Assembly: GCA_947631955.1 (NCBI GenBank)
Contig: CANRNJ010000003.1
Coordinates: 124,001-188,000 of the forward strand
Direction: 5' to 3'
Source of the DNA: an uncultured Lachnospiraceae bacterium
GTDB taxonomy: Bacteria; Bacillota; Clostridia; Lachnospirales; Lachnospiraceae
DNA length: 64,000 bases
Shown here: positions 53,624-62,712 of the stretch, piece after piece
Layout: the number at the start of each line of letters is the position of its first letter
How positions within the stretch are numbered: the first letter of the stretch is position 1
Translations under genes and position numbers: made by a program
The notes under the pieces: model-generated
Told to the model about the DNA's origin: nothing
Database searches by the model: none
What the model saw: only the letters and a program-made list of their open reading frames with translations

Positions 53624-55105
53624 TCAGATTTCAAAATCATCCCCGTCCGGCACATCCACATCGTACTTCATATCCTTTTCTTCTACCTCATATCCGTATT
53701 CCATCTCCCGCTTGACATGCTTCTTTGGAAGAGGCAGCGGATTTTCTATATAACCGTTCTTTGTTTCCACCGTATGATTGATCTCCTCTATCACCGCCTG
53801 AACCACCTTTGCCTTATCGCCGAACAGACAGTTCTGCAGTCCCAGACCGGCAAGCACGATCCAGACATACAAAGACAGGACCGTAAACCCGTGTTCGCCG
53901 TACGCCGCCGCCGGGACGGGCGCCGCAGCCATACACAGCAGGATCCACGGCGTATAATTTTGTTCCTTTCCGCTCCTGAAAAATTCAAACACAAGAAACG
54001 AAGCGGACACGGCCAGCGCGCAGATCGGATAGAGTTCCAAACCTGTCCGGAGCCCGGCATCCGGATAACTGTTCCGATAACATGCCTCAAATCCCGCAAG
54101 CCAGCTTCCGACAGGACTGCCGGATCCCATACCGGACACAAACGGTTTGAGCGCCAGCCATACGGCCGCGCATATCCCTGTGGACACGACAATGACCGCC
54201 GCGTTCATTGCGGCGCCGTGATAAGGGGTCTTACCCTCCCGCCGGTCTTTCCGGCCAAGCGCGGCAGTCAGTACAATGACAAGAAGCGAGAACGCAATCA
54301 CGTCAAGACATGCCAGAGCGCCGATCAACGCCCCTACGCACACCGAAAAAAGCACGGCGGCAGGTCTGGCGATATGATCCGCGCAGTACGCTTTCACAAA
54401 CGCCGCCGCAAGCAGCATGACGATCATATACAGGTCAAAGAACATCCATTCAGGCGTAAATTCAAAAAGCATCCGCAGACAGGAGCCCGATCCGGCCAGA
54501 TACAGGGCAGCCGCACATGCCGGCAGCCTTCCCGCCAGTTTTCCCGTCACGGCATAGACAAGTACGATGCCGACGATCTGCAGAACGATCTGTAAAAAGA
54601 CAGCCGCTTCGGGTTTGGCACCCAGAAAAGACAGGGCCACAGACAACAGTTCCACATAGAAATACTCTGTCCCGTCCTCAAAAGTTTCCACAGCAGCGCG
54701 GTCTTTTCCCAGAAGTTCCAACGCGGCCTCCCAGCACGGCTGATCCTGTAAGGCGGGATCTTTTGCGCCATACGCCTGTATCCCGTAAGGCAGCGCACTC
54801 CCCGACACATAATTGTTCAGACAGAGGATCCGCACAAAGACGGCCGCCGCCAAAGCCAGTGCAAAGACGACGCCCGCCGCTATCCCGGCGGTACGTTCCT
54901 TACACGGCCATTTCATCCTGACCTGTTCGGAAACGATCCGGATACACCAGTAAAGCGCGGCAGCCGGGAGTACGGACAGGACGACGGCAAAGACGGCGCC
55001 GCAGCGCAGCAGAGCCTGCATACACACCGCCATCACTCCGACGCACAAAACCGTATATAGGAACCATAACACCCAGCCGAACCATGTTCTGCGATAAATC
55101 ATCAT
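53624..55105 (-). CDS. Polytopic membrane protein of unknown family
   Basis: 493 residues, about ten or eleven membrane helices through residue 430, then a charged C-terminal tail (QAVIEEINHTVETKNGYIENPLPLPKKHV...DVPDGDDFEI). The region ETFEDGTEYFYVELLSVALSFLGAKPEAAVFLQIVLQIVGI and GKLAGRLPACAAALYLAG has the look of GT-C fold or dolichyl-phosphate mannosyltransferase-like membrane proteins, but no acidic first-loop motif can be confirmed. No function assigned. Starts 15 bases after metY. Confidence 0.75.
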   Translation of the reverse strand: MMIYRRTWFGWVLWFLYTVLCVGVMAVCMQALLRCGAVFAVVLSVLPAAALYWCIRIVSEQVRMKWPCKERTAGIAAGVVFALALAAAVFVRILCLNNYVSGSALPYGIQAYGAKDPALQDQPCWEAALELLGKDRAAVETFEDGTEYFYVELLSVALSFLGAKPEAAVFLQIVLQIVGIVLVYAVTGKLAGRLPACAAALYLAGSGSCLRMLFEFTPEWMFFDLYMIVMLLAAAFVKAYCADHIARPAAVLFSVCVGALIGALACLDVIAFSLLVIVLTAALGRKDRREGKTPYHGAAMNAAVIVVSTGICAAVWLALKPFVSGMGSGSPVGSWLAGFEACYRNSYPDAGLRTGLELYPICALAVSASFLVFEFFRSGKEQNYTPWILLCMAAAPVPAAAYGEHGFTVLSLYVWIVLAGLGLQNCLFGDKAKVVQAVIEEINHTVETKNGYIENPLPLPKKHVKREMEYGYEVEEKDMKYDVDVPDGDDFEI

Positions 55106-55120
55106 TCGTGTCCTTCTTCG

Positions 55121-56407
55121 CTAGATCTGGGCAAGCGCCTGTTCCAGATCAGCAATGATATCATCTATATGTTCTATACCGACGGACAGCCTGATCAGAT
55201 CCGGAGCCACGCCCGCCTCTTTCAGCTGCTCGTCGTTCATCTGCCTGTGCGTATGGCTTGCCGGATGGAGCACGCTGGTACGCGCATCCGCCACATGCGT
55301 TACGATCGCGGCAAGTTTCAGATAATCCATCATTTTGGCAGCCGCCTCTCTTCCGCCTTTTAAGCCGAAAGATATGACGCCGCAGGTGCCGTTCGGCATA
55401 TATTTCTGCGCCAAATCATAATATCTGCTGCTCTTAAGGCCGGGATAGTTCACCCATGCCACCTTATCATGCCGTTCCAGATACTCCGCCGTCTTCTGCG
55501 CATTGTAACAGTGCCTTTCCATTCTGAGCGGAAGAGTTTCCAGTCCGATGTTTAACAGGAAAGAATTCTGGGGTGACTGCATAGACCCCAGATCCCGCAT
55601 CAGCTGGCTCGTCGCCTTGGTGATATAAGCCGCCTTGCCGAATTTTTCCGTGTAAACGATACCGTGGTAGGACTCATCCGGTGTGCACAGCCCCGGATAT
55701 TTATCGGGACAGGCGCTCCAGTCAAAGCTGCCGGAATCCACGATACAGCCGCCGAGCGATACCGCGTGTCCGTCCATATACTTTGTCGTGGAGTGCGTCA
55801 CGATATCGGCGCCCCACTCGAAAGGGTTGCAGTTGATCGGCGTAGCGAACGTGTTGTCCACGATCAGCGGCACCTGATGGTCGTGCGCCGCTTTGGCAAA
55901 TTTCTCGATATCCAGCACCACAAGCGCCGGATTTGCGATCGTTTCCGCAAAAACACACTTTGTGTTCGGCCGGAAAGCTTTGGCGATCTCTTCCAGAGGC
56001 GCGTCGGGATCGACCACCGTACAGCTGATCCCCATCTTTTTCATCGTACAGGTGATCAGATTATAGGTCCCGCCATACACCGTGGAGGACAGTACGACAT
56101 GGTCCCCCGCCTCGCATATATTGAGCACGGCATAATGGGTGGCAGCCTGTCCGGACGAAGTCAGCATGGCCGCCACGCCGCCTTCCAGTTCGCATATCTT
56201 GGCCGCCACACAGTCGTTGGTCGGATTCTGCAGTCTGCTGTAAAAATAGCCGTTTTCCTCCAGATCGAACAGGCGGCCCATAAACTCCGACGAGTCGTAC
56301 TTAAACGTGGTGCTCTGATAGATCGGCAGCACCCGCGGCTCCCCATTGCCCGGTTTCCACCCCGACTGAATACATATCGTTTCTTTCTTATATTTTCTGT
56401 CCGTCAT
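55121..56407 (-). CDS. metY: O-acetylhomoserine sulfhydrylase (cysteine/methionine-metabolism PLP enzyme)
   Basis: 428 residues from the ATG at 56407 with AGAGGG upstream; ATGs at 56416 and earlier are possible. Cys/Met metabolism PLP fold: RLQNPTNDCVAAKICELEGG, MLTSSGQAATHYA, VDNTFATPINCNPFEWGADIVTHSTTKYMDGHAVSLGG with the PLP Lys in STTKYMDGH. The length and SHTHRQMNDEQLKEAGVAPDLIRLSVGIEH favour O-acetylhomoserine sulfhydrylase over cystathionine enzymes. Converts O-acetylhomoserine and sulfide to homocysteine, the substrate of MetH. Confidence 0.93.
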   Translation of the reverse strand: MTDRKYKKETICIQSGWKPGNGEPRVLPIYQSTTFKYDSSEFMGRLFDLEENGYFYSRLQNPTNDCVAAKICELEGGVAAMLTSSGQAATHYAVLNICEAGDHVVLSSTVYGGTYNLITCTMKKMGISCTVVDPDAPLEEIAKAFRPNTKCVFAETIANPALVVLDIEKFAKAAHDHQVPLIVDNTFATPINCNPFEWGADIVTHSTTKYMDGHAVSLGGCIVDSGSFDWSACPDKYPGLCTPDESYHGIVYTEKFGKAAYITKATSQLMRDLGSMQSPQNSFLLNIGLETLPLRMERHCYNAQKTAEYLERHDKVAWVNYPGLKSSRYYDLAQKYMPNGTCGVISFGLKGGREAAAKMMDYLKLAAIVTHVADARTSVLHPASHTHRQMNDEQLKEAGVAPDLIRLSVGIEHIDDIIADLEQALAQI

Positions 56408-56486
56408 AACATGCATCCCTCTTCCGCTTTCTTTCTTCTGCTTTCTGCCTTTCACAGGATCTTATCCTGCGGACTGCCGTCCGGGA

Positions 56487-57215
56487 TCACTCGTCCCAGT
56501 TGTGGTATACCGCCTGAACGTCGTCGTCTTCATCCAACAGATCAAGGGTCCTCTGCATATTCTTGACCGCCGTTTCATCCGTAAGTTCCACCCAGTTCTG
56601 CGGGATCATGGTCACTTCCGACGACACCGCCTCCACACCGGCCTCTTTCAGGGCCGCGTCCACTCCGCTCCACTGGTCGGGATCGGTGTAGATCTCGTAG
56701 CTGTCCTCTTCCTCGGAGAAATCCTCCGCACCCGCATCGAGCGCCATCATCATCAGATCATCGGCATCCATACTGCACTCTTCCTTGTCGATAATGATCA
56801 GCCCCTTCTTGTCGAACATAAAAGAAACGCAGCCGGGCGTACCCACATTTCCCTGTCCCTTTGAAAACGCATTGCGCACATTGGCCGCCGTCCTGTTCGG
56901 GTTATCGGTCAGCGCGTCCACGATAACGGCGATGCCGTTAGGGCCGTACCCCTCATAAGTCACATACTTATAGTTGACGTTTCCGCCTTCTCCGGCCGCC
57001 TTCTTGATGCCTCTTTCAATCGTTTCGTTGGGCATATTGTTGGCCTTCGCCTTGGCAATGACCTGTGCAAGCTTAAAATTATTGGCCGGATCGGGGCCGC
57101 CTTCTTTGACGGCTACCGCGATCTCACGCCCGATAATGGTAAAGATCTTGCCTTTGGCGGCATCGTTTTTCTCTTTCTTGTGTTTGATGTTTGCAAACTT
57201 TGAATGTCCTGACAT
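56487..57215 (-). CDS. YebC/PmpR family regulator
   Basis: 242 residues, full family length. MSGHSKFANIKHKKEKNDAAKGKIFTIIGREIAVAVKEGG, IERGIKKAAGEGGNVNYKYVTYEGYGPNGIAVIVDALTDNPNRTAANVR and FDKKGLIII are typical. DNA-binding regulator or translation-linked factor; some homologues act on ribosome stalling at polyproline. AAAGGAG precedes the ATG. Confidence 0.96.
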   Translation of the reverse strand: MSGHSKFANIKHKKEKNDAAKGKIFTIIGREIAVAVKEGGPDPANNFKLAQVIAKAKANNMPNETIERGIKKAAGEGGNVNYKYVTYEGYGPNGIAVIVDALTDNPNRTAANVRNAFSKGQGNVGTPGCVSFMFDKKGLIIIDKEECSMDADDLMMMALDAGAEDFSEEEDSYEIYTDPDQWSGVDAALKEAGVEAVSSEVTMIPQNWVELTDETAVKNMQRTLDLLDEDDDVQAVYHNWDE

Positions 57216-57233
57216 ATGTAATCTCCTTTGTTT

Positions 57234-58589
57234 TTATTGATCGCCCTTGATCGGACGTGCAAGCACAGACCTGATCATCCGGTCCTTGACCTCAATGATC
57301 CGGAATGTGTATCCTTCATAAGAAAACTCAAAATCTTCCCCTTCTTCCGGGATGTGTTCCAGTCTGGAAATGACAAACCCATTGACCGTGTCGAACGGCT
57401 CCTCCTCAAAGCTGATGCCCAGCTGTTCTTCCAGTTCTTCAAGCGGCGTCTGCCCTTGGATCACATAGCCGTCCTCGCCGCTTCTGCTGATGTAGCTGGC
57501 CTCCTCGTCGTACTCGTCCTCTATATCGCCGACGATCTCCTCCAAGATATCCTCCAGAGCCACAAGCCCGGCCGTCTGGCCGTACTCATCGATCACAATG
57601 ACCATCTGTATCTTTTCCGCCTGCATGACACGCAGCAGATCATCGATCTTTCTCTTCTCCGTGATAAACCTTGGCTCCCGGAGAAGCCCCTTGATCTTGC
57701 CGATGGGCTTGTTCTTCATCTTCTCGTTCATCTGCATACGCATCACGTCTTTCAGATGCAGGATGCCCACAATATGGTCTATCGTGCCGTCATATACCGG
57801 AAACCGGCTGTTGTGCGCGTCCACGATGAACGACGCCGCCTCCTGAAGCGTCATGGTACATTCGATACCGATCATGTTGTTGCGGTTGACCATGATATCT
57901 TTGGCTTCCTTATCGCCGTATTCAAAGATATTGTTGATCATCTCCGCTTCATTCGCATGGAGGATGCCCTGCTCATGTCCCTCGTTTACCATGGACAGGA
58001 TCTCTTCTTCCGTCACATCCGACTTGTCTTTTGCCGCGTTCATGCCGAACAGGCGCAGCACTCCGTTGGCGGTCAGTGATATGAGCGCCGTAAAAGGCGA
58101 CACTATCCGCACATAATAATAAACCGGGAAAAGAAATGCAGCGATCCACTTCTCGCTGTTGCGCGCGGCCGCCTTTCTCGGCAGCGACACGCCAAAAGCC
58201 ACGACTATGTACAGCATGAGCAGCACGGCCGCCGCCGTTATAAGTGCCAGCACTAACTCCGTATACTCAAGCGCATAGGCGCCCGCGCTGTATAAAAGAC
58301 CCGCGATCCCTGCCGCATAGATGCCGATCCGATACAGATACAGCAGAGCAAACAGGAATGTCACAGCCGCCATGCCAAGCTGCATGGCGCCGTTATACTG
58401 CGCAGGGTGGGCAGTAAGATAATCCAATCGGCGCTGTCTGGGGTCTGATCTGCCGGATTCTTCTCCTTCCGTTTCCTCTTTCTCCACGCTTTTCCTGTTG
58501 CGGAATGAAGAGTCAAAACCGTTTAACAACATCTGGAGCAGCAGCAATATGACAAACCATATGATACTGCCCGCGGCACCGTCGTCCAT
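57234..58589 (-). CDS. Hemolysin-family (CNNM/CorC-type) membrane protein with CBS pair
   Basis: 451 residues from the ATG at 58589 (AGGAATTGAAAAT upstream). DUF21/CNNM membrane domain with about four helices (1-190), two CBS domains (about 205-325: NRNNMIGIECTMTLQEAASFIVDAHNSRFPVY, MQAEKIQMVIVIDEYGQTAGLVALEDILEEIVGDI), and a C-terminal CorC/HlyC domain (VIQGQTPLEELEEQLGISFEEEPFDTVNGFVISRLE). Such proteins are linked to Mg/Co efflux or homeostasis; haemolysis is not implied. Confidence 0.94.
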   Translation of the reverse strand: MDDGAAGSIIWFVILLLLQMLLNGFDSSFRNRKSVEKEETEGEESGRSDPRQRRLDYLTAHPAQYNGAMQLGMAAVTFLFALLYLYRIGIYAAGIAGLLYSAGAYALEYTELVLALITAAAVLLMLYIVVAFGVSLPRKAAARNSEKWIAAFLFPVYYYVRIVSPFTALISLTANGVLRLFGMNAAKDKSDVTEEEILSMVNEGHEQGILHANEAEMINNIFEYGDKEAKDIMVNRNNMIGIECTMTLQEAASFIVDAHNSRFPVYDGTIDHIVGILHLKDVMRMQMNEKMKNKPIGKIKGLLREPRFITEKRKIDDLLRVMQAEKIQMVIVIDEYGQTAGLVALEDILEEIVGDIEDEYDEEASYISRSGEDGYVIQGQTPLEELEEQLGISFEEEPFDTVNGFVISRLEHIPEEGEDFEFSYEGYTFRIIEVKDRMIRSVLARPIKGDQ

Positions 58590-58672
58590 ATTTTCAATTC
58601 CTTCCTTTATCATAAATTATCTGCCTTTATAATATAGCAAGGATTGAAAGGGGTGTCAAATGCCGGTCATCC

Positions 58673-59014
58673 TTATGTATTTAACTCCAGGCTGACCATT
58701 AATCCGTTGTTGACTACCTGCATGATATCCTGATCCAGATGGCATATCCTGTCTTTCAGACGTTTCTTGTCGATCGTCCGAAGCTGTTCCAGCAGGATCA
58801 CGGAATCTTTTACCATATCATATTTGCTGGCATTTAATTCAATATGCGTCGGCAGTTTCGCCTTGTTCATCTTGGACGTGATCGCCGCGCAGATCACAGT
58901 CGGGCTGTGCTTGTTTCCAACATCGTTCTGTATTATCAACACCGGTCTGACCCCTCCCTGCTCGGATCCGATGACCGGTCTTAAATCTGCATAGTAGATA
59001 TCTCCTCTTCTCAT
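58673..59014 (-). CDS. MazF/PemK-type endoribonuclease toxin, no antitoxin gene beside it
   Basis: 113 residues from the ATG at 59014 (AGGAAG upstream). [47 protein letters not shown] is typical of MazF/EndoA, with the active-site Arg/Thr pair in GGVRPVLI and AAITS. It lies directly after alr, the conserved place of the Firmicutes ndoAI-ndoA pair, but the 105-base gap to alr does not encode a CopG-type antitoxin. Confidence 0.93.
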   Translation of the reverse strand: MRRGDIYYADLRPVIGSEQGGVRPVLIIQNDVGNKHSPTVICAAITSKMNKAKLPTHIELNASKYDMVKDSVILLEQLRTIDKKRLKDRICHLDQDIMQVVNNGLMVSLELNT

Positions 59015-59119
59015 TATCACACACTTCCTTATTCGAATATTTGCATCTTTAGTATTGCCGGATTCTATAAGGGTATACATGATAATCTTTTTTCTGCAGA
59101 TATTTCCTGCGCCGGACCT

Positions 59120-60301
59120 TTACCGGCAGTCGTCATAATAATCTTTGGCGGCAGTTATCTGCCCGCCTTTCTTATATATCCGCGGTATCCTTTTGCCCAG
59201 ACCGCACGCAAGTTCATAGTTAAACCGGCCGGACAGCCCGCCCAGTTCTTCCATGGATATCCTCTCTCCGTTGTCCTCCCCGATCAAAGTCACCTCGTCG
59301 CCTTCCCGCGCATCCGGTATGCCGTCCACATCGACCATGAACTGATCCATGCAGACGCGCCCCAGTATCGGCGCCTTCCTGCCCCGTATCAGCACATATC
59401 CCTTTCCGGACAGCCCTCTCGGATAGCCGTCCCCATAGCCTACCGGGATCGTCGCAATACGCATTTTCTTCGGCGTGACATAAGTGCCGCCGTAGCTCAC
59501 CGGCACGCCCGCCTCCACTTCCTTGACAAAAACGATATGGCTCTTCAGCGACAGGACCGGTTTCAGCTTGACGATATCCCGCGATACCTGATCGGACGGC
59601 CATAATCCATACAGCGTGATGCCCGCGCGCACGACGTCCATGTTCGCTTCCGGCATCTCTATGATCCCCGCGCTGTTAGAACAATGTTTGACCGGAATAC
59701 GGCAGCTCAGCCGTTCCTCCGTCAGTTTCATAAAACCGCTGATGCGCCTGAGCTGCTCCTTCGCCGATGTTTTATCCGCCTCGTCCGCCCTTGCAAAGTG
59801 TGTGAACATTCCCTCCAGTTCAACGCCTTCCGCCAAAAGCACCTTTTTTACAAACGATATGCCGCTCTCGTCCGGCCGGATCCCCACCCGCGTCATGCCC
59901 GTATCGACTTTGACATGCACCTTGACGGGTCTGCCAAGCCTCTGCGCGCAGGCGGAAAGCTGATCGACCGTATCTTCCCGGAATACGGCCGGGCGTATAT
60001 CGTTCTTTATCAGATCCTCGTAAGCGTAGGGAAAAGTATACCCAAGGATCAGGATCGGTTTCTGCAGGTGCGCCTGCCGCAGTATCAGCGCTTCTTCCGC
60101 GGTCGCGACCGCATAACCCCATACATAGTCAAGCTTCTCCAGTTCCCGTCCGATCTGAATGGCGCCATGTCCGTAGCCGTCGGTCTTGATCACCCCGATC
60201 ATCCGGGTATGCTCAGACAGATTCAAATGCATCTGTTCCATATTGTAACAGACGGCATCCAGATCTACCACCGCACAGACTCTTTGGTAATTCTCCCACA
60301 T
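59120..60301 (-). CDS. alr: Alanine racemase
   Basis: 393 residues. PLP Lys in GVIKTDGYGHGA (near 38), the barrel RPVKVHVKVDTGMTRVGI and MFTHFARADE, SAGIIEMPEANMDVVRAGITLYG, the second active-site Tyr in VPVSYGGTYV, and IPVGYGDGYPRGLSGKGYVLIRGRKAPILGRVCMDQFMVDV. Makes D-alanine for peptidoglycan. GAGGGAGC precedes the ATG, which lies inside the end of the nnr gene (37 bases of overlap). Confidence 0.96.
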   Translation of the reverse strand: MWENYQRVCAVVDLDAVCYNMEQMHLNLSEHTRMIGVIKTDGYGHGAIQIGRELEKLDYVWGYAVATAEEALILRQAHLQKPILILGYTFPYAYEDLIKNDIRPAVFREDTVDQLSACAQRLGRPVKVHVKVDTGMTRVGIRPDESGISFVKKVLLAEGVELEGMFTHFARADEADKTSAKEQLRRISGFMKLTEERLSCRIPVKHCSNSAGIIEMPEANMDVVRAGITLYGLWPSDQVSRDIVKLKPVLSLKSHIVFVKEVEAGVPVSYGGTYVTPKKMRIATIPVGYGDGYPRGLSGKGYVLIRGRKAPILGRVCMDQFMVDVDGIPDAREGDEVTLIGEDNGERISMEELGGLSGRFNYELACGLGKRIPRIYKKGGQITAAKDYYDDCR

Positions 60302-61929
60302 AACGCTCCCTCTTTTTCCTCCGATCCGCCCATGCAGCCCTTTTCTTCTTCCAAAACATCCCCGCGCTGCAGCCGGACCGCATCCTTTATATGATCGATG
60401 ATATCCGCCGCCGTCATAGATACGTCCGACTCACCGGCCGCCGCCAGATCCCCGGCGGTCCCGTGAAGATAGACACCGGCGGATGCCGCATCCTCTCCCG
60501 ACATTCCCTGAGCCAGCAGGCCCGTGATCATGCCTGCGAGCACATCTCCGGATCCGGCTGTCGCCATACCGGAATTGCCGGTCGTATTCATATAGCCCTG
60601 CGCGGCTTTGCACCGCACCACGACCGTCCGGGCGTCTTTGCAGACAACGACACAGTTCAGCCGGCCGGCAAGTTCGGCCGCGTACTCCGGATAGTTTTCC
60701 TTGGCCTGCGCGGTACTGCACCCGTAAAGCCTTGCAAACTCGCCAAGATGCGGGGTGAGGATCACGGTCCTGCCCCTTTCGCCGCAGCCGCGCACAGCCT
60801 GCGAAAACGTTTCGTCCGCTGCCGTCAGATTAAGACCGTCCGCGTCTATGACGATCGGCAGACCGCTCTCAAACAGCGCAAACCGCATCAGAGCCTGCGC
60901 GCACGGCCCGGTCCCGATGCCCGGTCCGATCAGGATACAGTCCGCCCATTTCTCCGCTTCCGCCAAATCGTTTTGAAACGCCGGATCGCTCACGCACGCA
61001 GGAACCGGATCAGGCGCTGCATTGCCGCACATATCTTCCCGATAGGTAAGCGTCATCGCCTCCGGCACATACTGCGCCAAGGCGTCCTTGTTCTCTTGGG
61101 CGGTCACCACTTTGACCATACCGGCTCCGACCCGGAAAACGCTCTTGACCGCCATCAGCGCGGCGCCTGCGATACGACGGCTTCCCGCGATCACAAGCGC
61201 CTTGCCGAAAGTCCCCTTATTGCCGTCGGCTCTGCGGGCGGCAAGCACCCGGCTGTCTGCTCCGAAATGCGTATACCAGTACGGCGGCTGCCCCAAAAAG
61301 CTGTGCTCGTCGATGCCCATCTGCCGGCATACCAGTCTGCCCGTATGATCCGCGCCCGGATACAGGATATGTCCGAGTTTGCAAAAACCGTATGTCACCG
61401 TCAGGTCAGCGCGGACCGCGCAGCCCATGACCGCGCCCGTGTCAGCACTGATGCCCGACGCGATATCCACGCTGCACACAAACGCATCCGCCGCATCGAT
61501 CCATTCAACGGCGGCCGAAAAGGCACCTTCCACGGGACGGGAAAGTCCCACGCCGAACAGAGCGTCTATTACTATATCATATTCACGATCCTGTATTGTG
61601 CCATCAATGGGGACGCCGTATTCCCGCAAAATGCGCAGCTGCTGCGCCGTTTCTTCGGTACACTTATCCTCGTTTCCGATCAGCGCGCAGCGCACCTCAT
61701 ACCCCTGCAGCATGAGCAGGCGGCCCACAGCCAGACCGTCCCCGCCGTTGTTCCCGCACCCGGCCGCGACCAGGACCCGGCACGGTCTGTTCCCATATAC
61801 ACGCTGCAGTTCGTCCACCGTCACCAGCGCCGCCCGCTCCATCAACAGCAGCGGCGGCATGTGGAACTTCTCTATAGTATTGGCGTCATAACGTTTCATT
61901 TCGGATGCCGTCACCAGATATTGCCGCAT
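60265..61929 (-). CDS. nnr: Bifunctional NAD(P)H-hydrate repair enzyme (epimerase and dehydratase)
   Basis: 554 residues. N-terminal YjeF_N epimerase (1-215) with CGNNGGDGLAVGRLL and VDALFGVGLSRPVEG; C-terminal ADP-dependent dehydratase/carbohydrate-kinase-like domain (220-520) with VIAGSRRIAGAALMAVKSVFRVGAGMV, ILTPHLGEFARL and NTGNSGMATAGSGDVLAGMITGLLAQG. Repairs hydrated NADH and NADPH. The last 35 residues (VLEEEKGCMGGSEEKEGALC...) are acidic and overlap the alr start. Directly follows the coiled-coil gene (TAGATG). Confidence 0.96.
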   Translation of the reverse strand: MRQYLVTASEMKRYDANTIEKFHMPPLLLMERAALVTVDELQRVYGNRPCRVLVAAGCGNNGGDGLAVGRLLMLQGYEVRCALIGNEDKCTEETAQQLRILREYGVPIDGTIQDREYDIVIDALFGVGLSRPVEGAFSAAVEWIDAADAFVCSVDIASGISADTGAVMGCAVRADLTVTYGFCKLGHILYPGADHTGRLVCRQMGIDEHSFLGQPPYWYTHFGADSRVLAARRADGNKGTFGKALVIAGSRRIAGAALMAVKSVFRVGAGMVKVVTAQENKDALAQYVPEAMTLTYREDMCGNAAPDPVPACVSDPAFQNDLAEAEKWADCILIGPGIGTGPCAQALMRFALFESGLPIVIDADGLNLTAADETFSQAVRGCGERGRTVILTPHLGEFARLYGCSTAQAKENYPEYAAELAGRLNCVVVCKDARTVVVRCKAAQGYMNTTGNSGMATAGSGDVLAGMITGLLAQGMSGEDAASAGVYLHGTAGDLAAAGESDVSMTAADIIDHIKDAVRLQRGDVLEEEKGCMGGSEEKEGALCGRITKESVRW

Positions 61930-62604
61930 CTATTTCTCTCCCGGATCCGTCCCGGCCCTGCCGTCCGTCCCGGACGTTTCCTTTTCCTTTCGATATTTTT
62001 CTTCCGGATCGTACTTCATATCGAACAGTTCTATGACGTCCGCCCCGAAAATATCATGCATATAGGAATACAGCTGATGATTCTCAGCCTCTTTCTCCTG
62101 CTTGCGGATGATCTTCTTCTTCAATTCCCTTCGGATATTGGTGATCCACTGTTCGATCTCCGTCACTTCCGCCGTGTTTTTTTTCAGTCTGCGGTAACAT
62201 ACTTCCATCGTGGCAAGCATAAGTCTGTTGTTGAGCTGATTGATCTGCCGCGGCAGTTCGATCATCTCCTCCTCGCACGCCTCCAGTTTCTCGTTGCACT
62301 CGGTAATGATCCGCCTGCATTCTTCCTGCTTCTTCTCCAGTTTTTTGGAAGGCGACTTCTCGATCCCGTCGGCAAGGACCACGATTTCGTCCATCATCAT
62401 TTTTTTGAGTCTTCGGATCTCTTTGTTCTCGTCGTTTAATTTACCCTGCCGCTTCAGCAGATCGTTGAGTTCCTTTTCCATCTGCTTGATCTTTTCCGTG
62501 TGCTCGCGCTGTGTAAAAAGCTGATGCCACTTGTGGTCAAGCGTAAGGATCGGGATCTTTTTGCCGATCAGGGCCTGTTCAAACATATCGTCCGTACCCG
62601 CCAT
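61930..62604 (-). CDS. Coiled-coil protein of unknown function
   Basis: 224 residues, strongly helical and charged throughout (KIKQMEKELNDLLKRQGKLNDENKEIRRLKKMMMDEIV; KKLEKKQEECRRIITECNEKLEACEEEM). No signal or membrane segment. A short non-helical N-terminus (LIGKKIPILTLDHKWHQLF) and a C-terminal DIFGADVIELFDMKYDPEEKYRKE flank the coil. Lies between rex and nnr; conserved position in Lachnospiraceae is my recollection only. GAGGAG lies before the ATG. A tandem 16-bp repeat sits upstream. Confidence 0.8.
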   Translation of the reverse strand: MAGTDDMFEQALIGKKIPILTLDHKWHQLFTQREHTEKIKQMEKELNDLLKRQGKLNDENKEIRRLKKMMMDEIVVLADGIEKSPSKKLEKKQEECRRIITECNEKLEACEEEMIELPRQINQLNNRLMLATMEVCYRRLKKNTAEVTEIEQWITNIRRELKKKIIRKQEKEAENHQLYSYMHDIFGADVIELFDMKYDPEEKYRKEKETSGTDGRAGTDPGEK

Positions 62605-62611
62605 ACTTTCT

Positions 62612-62675
62612 CCTCTATCCCCTATACCTTTTAAACCCTATATTTTTTATACCCTATATCTTCTATACTCTATGC
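62612..62675 (-). repeat. Four degenerate 16-bp tandem repeats before the coiled-coil gene
   Basis: On plus the units start at 62612, 62628, 62644 and 62660. On minus each contains a form of RTATAGGG followed by TTTAAAAG-, TATAAAAA- or GATAGAGG-like sequence. They lie just ahead of the ribosome site, in the gap behind rex. Confidence 0.6.
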
Positions 62676-62712
62676 ATCCTGTTTCTCTGCCTTCTGCTGT
62701 ATCCCACACCGT

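Noticed and set aside
60391..62439. 682-codon open frame on plus
   Set aside because: Antisense to nnr and the coiled-coil gene; its translation is rich in His, Arg and Pro with no family and no ribosome site.
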